NCBI GenBank assembly: GCA_024195585.1
Contig: SWBL01000521.1
Coordinates: forward strand, 1 to 24,479
Length of the DNA stretch: 24,479 bases
Reading direction: 5' to 3'
Source of the DNA: Aureobasidium sp. EXF-3400
Taxonomy: Eukaryota > Ascomycota > Dothideomycetes > Dothideales > Saccotheciaceae
Part shown: positions 19,782 to 24,479 of the stretch, piece by piece
Layout of the letters: every line of letters begins with the position of its first letter
Numbering within the stretch: position 1 is the stretch's first letter
Program-made: the position numbers and the translations under genes
Notes under the pieces: model-generated
The model's database searches: none
Told to the model about the DNA's origin: nothing
Seen by the model: only the letters and a program-made list of their open reading frames with translations

Positions 19782-21957
19782 TTACTTCTTGCTGGCGTGC
19801 ACAACCTCGATGATCTTGTCAACGACTGAAGGATCCGAGAGCTAGATGACTGGTCAGTATTTGATCTCATCCCGGTATACATGTTCCGAAAACTTACAGT
19901 GGTGATGTCGCCCAGTTGGTCCTCCTCACCAGCCAAAATCTTGCGCAGAATACGGCGCATGATCTTACCAGAGCGAGTCTTGGGAAGATCGGGAACCACG
20001 TGAATGGCCTTGGGTGCAGCGAAAGGACCAATGCTCTTTCTTACTTGCATGACAAGGTCCTTGCGAAGAGCGTCGTTGGCTTCGTTACCTTCCTTGATGG
20101 AAACGAAGGCTGCGACTGCCTGGCCAGTAAGCTCATCGGCTACACCGACAACAGCGGCTTCTGCGACAGCATTGTGCTCAATAAGAGCGGCTTCGATCTC
20201 AGCAGTAGAAAGACGGTGACCGGAAACGTTGACAACATCATCGACACGGCCGCGAATCCAGTAGTAACCCTCGTGGTCACGAGCAGCACCATCGCCAGTG
20301 AAGTAGTATCCCTTGTAAACATTCAGGTATGTGTCCATGTATCTCTTGTGTGCACCCCAGACAGTACGGGCCATGCTGGGCCATGCCTGCTTGAAGGCCA
20401 AAACACCCTCGACGTCGTTGCCATGAAGCTCCTCGCCGGAGACGGGGTCAATGATTGCGGGCTCGATACCGAAGAAGGGAAGGGAAGCGCTGCCGGGCTT
20501 GGTAGGGGTGACACCACCGAGGGGAGTGATAACGTGCGAGCCGGTCTCTGTTTGCCAGTATGTCTGTGAATTGTTAGAAACATCTGATCGAAAAATTCAG
20601 CATTTGCAACTTACGTCGACAATGTGAGCTTCCTCCTTTCCGACAATCTCGTAGTACCACTTCCACACCTCTGCGGCAATGGGCTCACCAACACTGCCCA
20701 AAACTCTGAGGTGGTCCATCTCGTGCTTGACATGGTGGTCGCCAGCGCGCTTCAGGAGACGCAGAGCGGTAGGTGCAACGTAGAATTGTGTGACCTTGTG
20801 CTGAGCAACGACGTCCCAGTATCTGCTGAAATCGGGGTATGCAGGAGTACCCTCGAAAACGACTGTCGCAACACCAAGCAACAGAGGTGCGTAAACGACG
20901 TATGTGTGGCCAGTGATCCAACCAACATCACCACCACAGAAGAAGATGTCCTTGTCGTGAATATCGAAGACGTACTTGCCGGTGGCGGCGGCACCCAAAA
21001 GGTAACCACCAGTGGTGTGCATGACACCCTTGGGCTTGCCGGTCGAGCCAGATGTGTAGAGAAGGAAAAGAGGGTCTTCGGAGTTCATGGGCTCGGGAGC
21101 GATGTAGTTGGGGTACTTCTCGACCTCCTCGTGCCACCACAAGTCGCGGCCTTCAGTCATGGGCACATCTGCACCAGTGCGCTTGTACACCAAACAGTGC
21201 TTGATGCCAGGGCACTTGCTGAGTGCATCGTCGACGATCTTCTTGGTGCCAATGAGCTTACCACCACGTCTGCCCTCATCAGTGGTGATGACGACCTTGG
21301 AGTCTGCGTCGATGATACGGTCCTTGAGCGAGTCGGAGGAGAATCCAGCGAAGACGACAGAGTGAACAGCACCAATACGAGAGCAAGCAAGGAAGGCAAT
21401 GACGGCCTCAGGAATCATGGGCATGTATAGAGCAACAGTGTCGCCCTTCTTGACGCCCATCTGCTTAAGAGTGTAGGCCAGCTTGCAGACCTCGCGCAAA
21501 AGCTCGCCGTACGAGATCTTGCGGCCCTCGTTGACCTCGTCAGCCTCGTAGATGATGGCTGTCTTGTCAGGGTTCTTGAAGGCATGGCGGTCCACACAGT
21601 TGTAGGATGCGTTCAAGCGACCCTCGACAAACCATGCGTTGTCGCCATTGGCGAGCGAACCACTGTGAACAGTTTGGAAGTCTCTCTCCCATGTGAGCAG
21701 CTCGCGGGCCATGCGACCCCAGAACTTGTCTGGCTGCTCGACTGACTCCTTCCAGAGCTCTCTGTAGTGGTCAAGGCCATCCAGATGAGGCTTCTCGTCG
21801 GGGTGCTTGCTGCAAGAATTTGTTAGAAGCGCAAAACGCCAAGGAGACTTCAATTGGCAACTCACTCGAAGAAGGCTTTCGGCACGTGGTAAGTGTCTAC
21901 CTCGTGTGCCTCAGGAACGACAGAAGCCGTTGGCGGCTTGACATCTCCGTCAGACAT
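19782..21957 (-). CDS. facA: Acetyl-CoA synthetase (acetate-CoA ligase), 670 residues
   Basis: The enzyme turns acetate, ATP and CoA into acetyl-CoA through an acetyl-AMP intermediate, in cytosol and nucleus; fungi need it to grow on acetate or ethanol. Exons (minus) are 21957-21866, 21809-20615, 20563-19898 and 19841-19782, with introns of 56, 51 and 56 nt. The start [20 protein letters not shown] leads into [11 protein letters not shown], typical of fungal FacA. Motifs: ATP loop [10 protein letters not shown] at 283-292, DVGWITGH at 325-332, TYWQTETGS at the third exon's start, and [11 protein letters not shown] and [17 protein letters not shown] in the hinge region. Lys629 in TRSGKIMRR is the catalytic lysine that is acetylated in homologues. 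The last exon supplies only [19 protein letters not shown], matching the usual C-terminus. Length equals the family norm (about 670). In Aspergillus this gene answers to FacB and CreA. Confidence 0.97.
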
Positions 21958-22941
21958 TGTGTAGAGGGGTGTGAGTAAGAACGAAAGAGAAGGAGAGGAC
22001 CGAAAAAGTGTGGTCACGGATGCTCGAGCACAGAGGGATTATAATGCCTCTCGAGTTGAAACGGTTTTCCCGAGACTTGGGCCGGCAATGGGCAGCTCTA
22101 GGGTTGGCGTCTTGCTTGAAACCGTGGTATGCAATTGTTGACCCTTCGTTGCAGCGCGCAAAGTTGTTTGAAGCTGCTACAGATGTATAGGAAGTCCGAA
22201 TCAAAAAGACAAAGTCGTACGAGACCAGGGACGGGGGAAATCAGAGGTCTTGTGCGAGCTCATTTCATTCTACACCCCCACCTATATATTCTTTGGCTCT
22301 GGCTAATGCTCAGGGCCAAGCAGCATCGGTGCGGGGAGCAGGCACGGACGAGGGGAGCTTTCTTCCTTGCGCTCGCCCTGCACACCGGCTACTCCTATGA
22401 TCTCGCTTGACTTTGGCTAGATTCAAGAGGCTCAACCTATTCGGCATACGTCAAGAGGTCACGCTGCACCCCATAATCGTGTCAATTGGATATCCATGAA
22501 CGCTGTTTGGCCCGTAATCTTCCAGAACTTTGCCCACGAGAGCATCATCTGCGGTATAAGCTGTGCATGTTTATGCAGGGCACGTACCTACGTTCGAGTG
22601 ACGCTTACCGAAGGATTTCCGTTCTTCCTGATGACTTCTGGACGGCTCTCCCAAGCTTGGTCCACCATCCGTGGGCCCGACCTCGGATTTCAAGAGTCGG
22701 CTTCTTTGTCTAACGACAATATTTCTACGTTGAATTCACCGGCTCCCCTCAGCTGTGTGTCGTCAGTTGGATGCACTAATATATGAGCAACAATTATCCG
22801 GCTACGCGATGTGGCAGAGCAAAGTGTCCTGTTGGATCAAGGAAGAGCGCTTGTTCGAGACTTTGTGGCGCGTAGCATTAATTATCTATACAGTAGCGGG
22901 ATTCCTTCGCGCTCTCAACCACGCAGATCGCGGCTGTATTG
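21958..22941. promoter_or_regulatory. Acetyl-CoA synthetase promoter region and DUF3431 gene 3' flank
   Basis: The 984 bases lie upstream of acetyl-CoA synthetase (minus) and downstream of the DUF3431 gene (minus). The first 45 bases upstream of the ATG read as a C/T-rich leader on the minus strand. A TATATA core sits at about 22283-22288. CCCCAC at 22276-22281 and GCGGGG at 22331-22336 fit the CreA consensus SYGGRG on either strand, as would suit a carbon-catabolite-repressed gene, but six-base matches are weak evidence. Open frames at 22486-22786 overlap each other in two frames and look like chance. Confidence 0.4.
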
Positions 22942-24023
22942 CTACGACAGAATATCCCAGATGTCATAAACGTTCCTGAAGCATTGATGTACTCTGGGGC
23001 AGTAGACTGGTTCCTGACCAAAGATGATGTGCCACGCTGCGCCAAAATGTCAGTCCATCATCCATTATGCTTCCTTAGAGGCACAACTTACTATATTCCA
23101 TAACTCTACCGGCAGTAGCGTCGTCCAGAGCTGTTTCCATCAGCCAGCTGTGGAACCAGACGTAGTGCGCAAGCGGCCTTTGCAGGATTTGGTTCCGAGA
23201 CACGGCGAATTGGGCGCAACAAGCCACTCCAATTTGTTCTGGCACGGCAGTGGAATTGAACAATTCCGTCCAAGCCTTAGCAAAGGCTCTCTCGGTCGCT
23301 GCTTCGTGTTTGTCTATTCCAGCCTGCTCTTTCTTGTTGCGAAACGGCTGTATCTCTGCCGGGTTGCAGCCTGGAGCTGTGTGACACCTGAAGTTTGCGT
23401 ATCCGTTCTTTTGTACAAAATCTATGTTGAGCAACTGCAGTGCTTTCGCGGCGTTCTGGTCATTGTGCCAGGAACTGAGATGGCTGTGTATGAAGGCGAC
23501 GGTCTCAGGGAGATGGTCGTAATGTTCAATGATGTACGTAAGATAGGCATTCGCTTCTCTTCCTTTGTTTCGTGCTGTATGTAGTGGTGCATCTCGATCG
23601 TCGGTCACATAAACCGCATGTTCCCAACTGAAGCCAAAGGTCAGTATCGCGCAGGCCTGTACCTCTAGCTCGGACTTACTTGGGTAGCATGCTTGAAACC
23701 CATTGCGTTTTCTCTTTCGCAGTTTTGGCAACAACCACAACCTTGCTCCTCGTGTCTCGAAGACCTGACTTTGGTGTCGCAAGTTTCTCGATGGTGCCGT
23801 TGATGAAAGAGTTGGAGATGGCATTCATGACCGCTCTGAGAGGATCCTCTGCTGAAGTCGATCCATTGCCGCTGTTTGGATGCGTATGGCTCCATAGTCC
23901 ACCGTCTTGCGACAGCCTATCAATTTCAAGAATGGATTGATGGAGTTTGACGAACTGGCCTCTGAGCCATACCAGCGTCGTCAAAATCAACCCGCCAATG
24001 AGGATTCTAGACAGGGCCCGCAT
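22942..24023 (-). CDS. DUF3431-family type II membrane protein, 324 residues
   Basis: This belongs to the fungal DUF3431 family, whose function is not established. Exons (minus) are 24023-23680, 23627-23092 and 23036-22942, with introns of 52 nt (branch ACTGACC) and 56 nt (branch ACTGAC). Residues 7-20 form one hydrophobic segment after a basic start (MRALSR), a signal anchor that would place the rest in the secretory lumen. That side has three N-glycosylation sequons (N53GS, N75GT, N239ST) and exactly six cysteines (196, 202, 251, 252, 306, 312), all in the conserved domain. Family landmarks seen are VVVVAKT, WEHAVYVTDDRD, ETVAFIHSHLSSWHND, CCAQFAVSR and WHIIFGQEPVYCPRVHQCF. The acidic TDDRD recalls the metal-binding acidic motifs of glycosyltransferases, but this is inference only. 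An in-frame ATG at 24125 was not chosen because it would put 34 residues before the anchor. Confidence 0.88.
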
Positions 24024-24479
24024 AGCGAACGCGCCAGAGGGATGGAGTGCTGCATCCAGAAGGAGATGATGAGGTTTTGATGTGTCGGATAAGAATTTGC
24101 ATCCTTTGCTGTCTCCTGGAAACATGTGAAACAGGCACCCAGATCTGCGGAGAACCTATGACATGTGCCGGGACACGCGTTCGAGGGGTCTCCATTTTTC
24201 AACCCCTTGAACTTTCTTGCATCGTATTCGTACTTGCTCGAATGCACGACATTTTTCTTCCTGCACGTCACCGACGATGAGTCGTCTCAAAGACTTGGAG
24301 CAAGTAACGAGCATCCGAAAAAAGATCAGCTCCCTGGTGATTAGGGTGTTTCAGAGCTATATAAAAATTAAAATTTGTAGAACAAGCACATACGGCCACA
24401 GTCAGCTGAAAACTGGGCATCCCGTCCGCTCTGCCATACATAAGCAGTTGAACGGCAGATTAGTACTACGGTGGGTGAC
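24024..24479. promoter_or_regulatory. Upstream region of the DUF3431 gene, with a TATA box on the plus strand
   Basis: No gene is seen in these 456 bases. TATATAAAAA at 24358-24367 is a good TATA box on the plus strand, and no ATG follows it on that strand before the window ends. A rightward gene starting beyond the edge is therefore possible. The first 100 bases also contain the in-frame upstream ATG (24125) of the DUF3431 gene. Confidence 0.3.

Noticed and set aside
19916..21430. Long plus-strand frames opposite acetyl-CoA synthetase (217 and 268 codons)
   Set aside because: The minus strand encodes a complete, strongly conserved enzyme with all motifs and matching introns; these are shadows of its codon bias.
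22486..22979. Overlapping plus-strand frames of 74-96 codons
   Set aside because: Mutually overlapping in different frames, no recognisable sequence and no splice structure linking them.
23024..23584. Plus-strand frame of 186 codons opposite the DUF3431 gene
   Set aside because: It covers two exons and an intron of a recognisable minus-strand gene and has no family resemblance.
24021..24125. Upstream in-frame ATG (MFPGDSKG...) for the DUF3431 protein
   Set aside because: It would put 34 residues with no membrane-anchor logic ahead of the basic-plus-hydrophobic start MRALSRILIGG; the internal ATG gives a classical signal anchor.
1..24479. tRNA, rRNA, CRISPR, transposon or prokaryotic elements
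   Set aside because: Reading both strands I found no tRNA T-arm with matching stems, no regularly spaced identical repeats beyond those listed, and no terminal inverted repeats or transposase; absence by eye is not proof.

Overview
The window is nuclear DNA of a filamentous ascomycete (Pezizomycotina; most likely a Dothideomycete, which is an inference from protein resemblance and not a proven placement). The evidence is dense protein-coding genes with 51-132 nt introns, donors of the GTAAGT/GTACGT/GTGAGT type, branch points reading CTGAC or CTAAC, and fungus-specific families such as Ppo dioxygenase-P450 fusions, DUF3431 and the fungal GYF proteins. There is no sign of operons, CRISPR, IS elements or transposons.

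Layout, left to right: eIF5A 5' end (minus, cut by the window edge); VPS52 (plus); a large GYF-domain protein of the Smy2/GIGYF type (plus); SPC24 (minus); FIS1 (plus); TSC13 enoyl-CoA reductase (minus); a 1.15-kb gene-free stretch; a two-domain fatty-acid dioxygenase/P450 (Ppo family, plus); an unrecognised 535-residue disordered/coiled-coil protein (minus); about 2 kb with no convincing gene; acetyl-CoA synthetase (minus); about 1 kb without a gene; a DUF3431 type II membrane protein (minus); and about 450 bases of upstream DNA to the right edge.

I rebuilt splice structures by hand for every gene. Each one closes into a single frame with canonical GT-AG introns, which is the main support for the coordinates given. 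eIF5A/VPS52 and SPC24/FIS1 are head-to-head pairs with short shared promoters (about 285 and 244 bases). GYF/SPC24, FIS1/TSC13 and Ppo/unknown gene are tail-to-tail.

The genes do not form one pathway. Most are housekeeping: translation, endosome-to-Golgi tethering, mRNA repression, kinetochore, mitochondrial fission, very-long-chain fatty acid elongation and acetate activation. Lipid metabolism recurs (TSC13, Ppo, acetyl-CoA synthetase) but the spacing and orientation give no sign of a cluster. I did not find a clearly new multi-gene system. The most novel items are the unrecognised protein with four exact-period 12-residue RKxSR[DE]E repeats, the Ppo gene with both active sites intact plus an overlapping upstream ORF, a candidate eIF4E-family binding motif in the GYF protein, and a poorly explained 2-kb stretch with a possible small spliced ORF.
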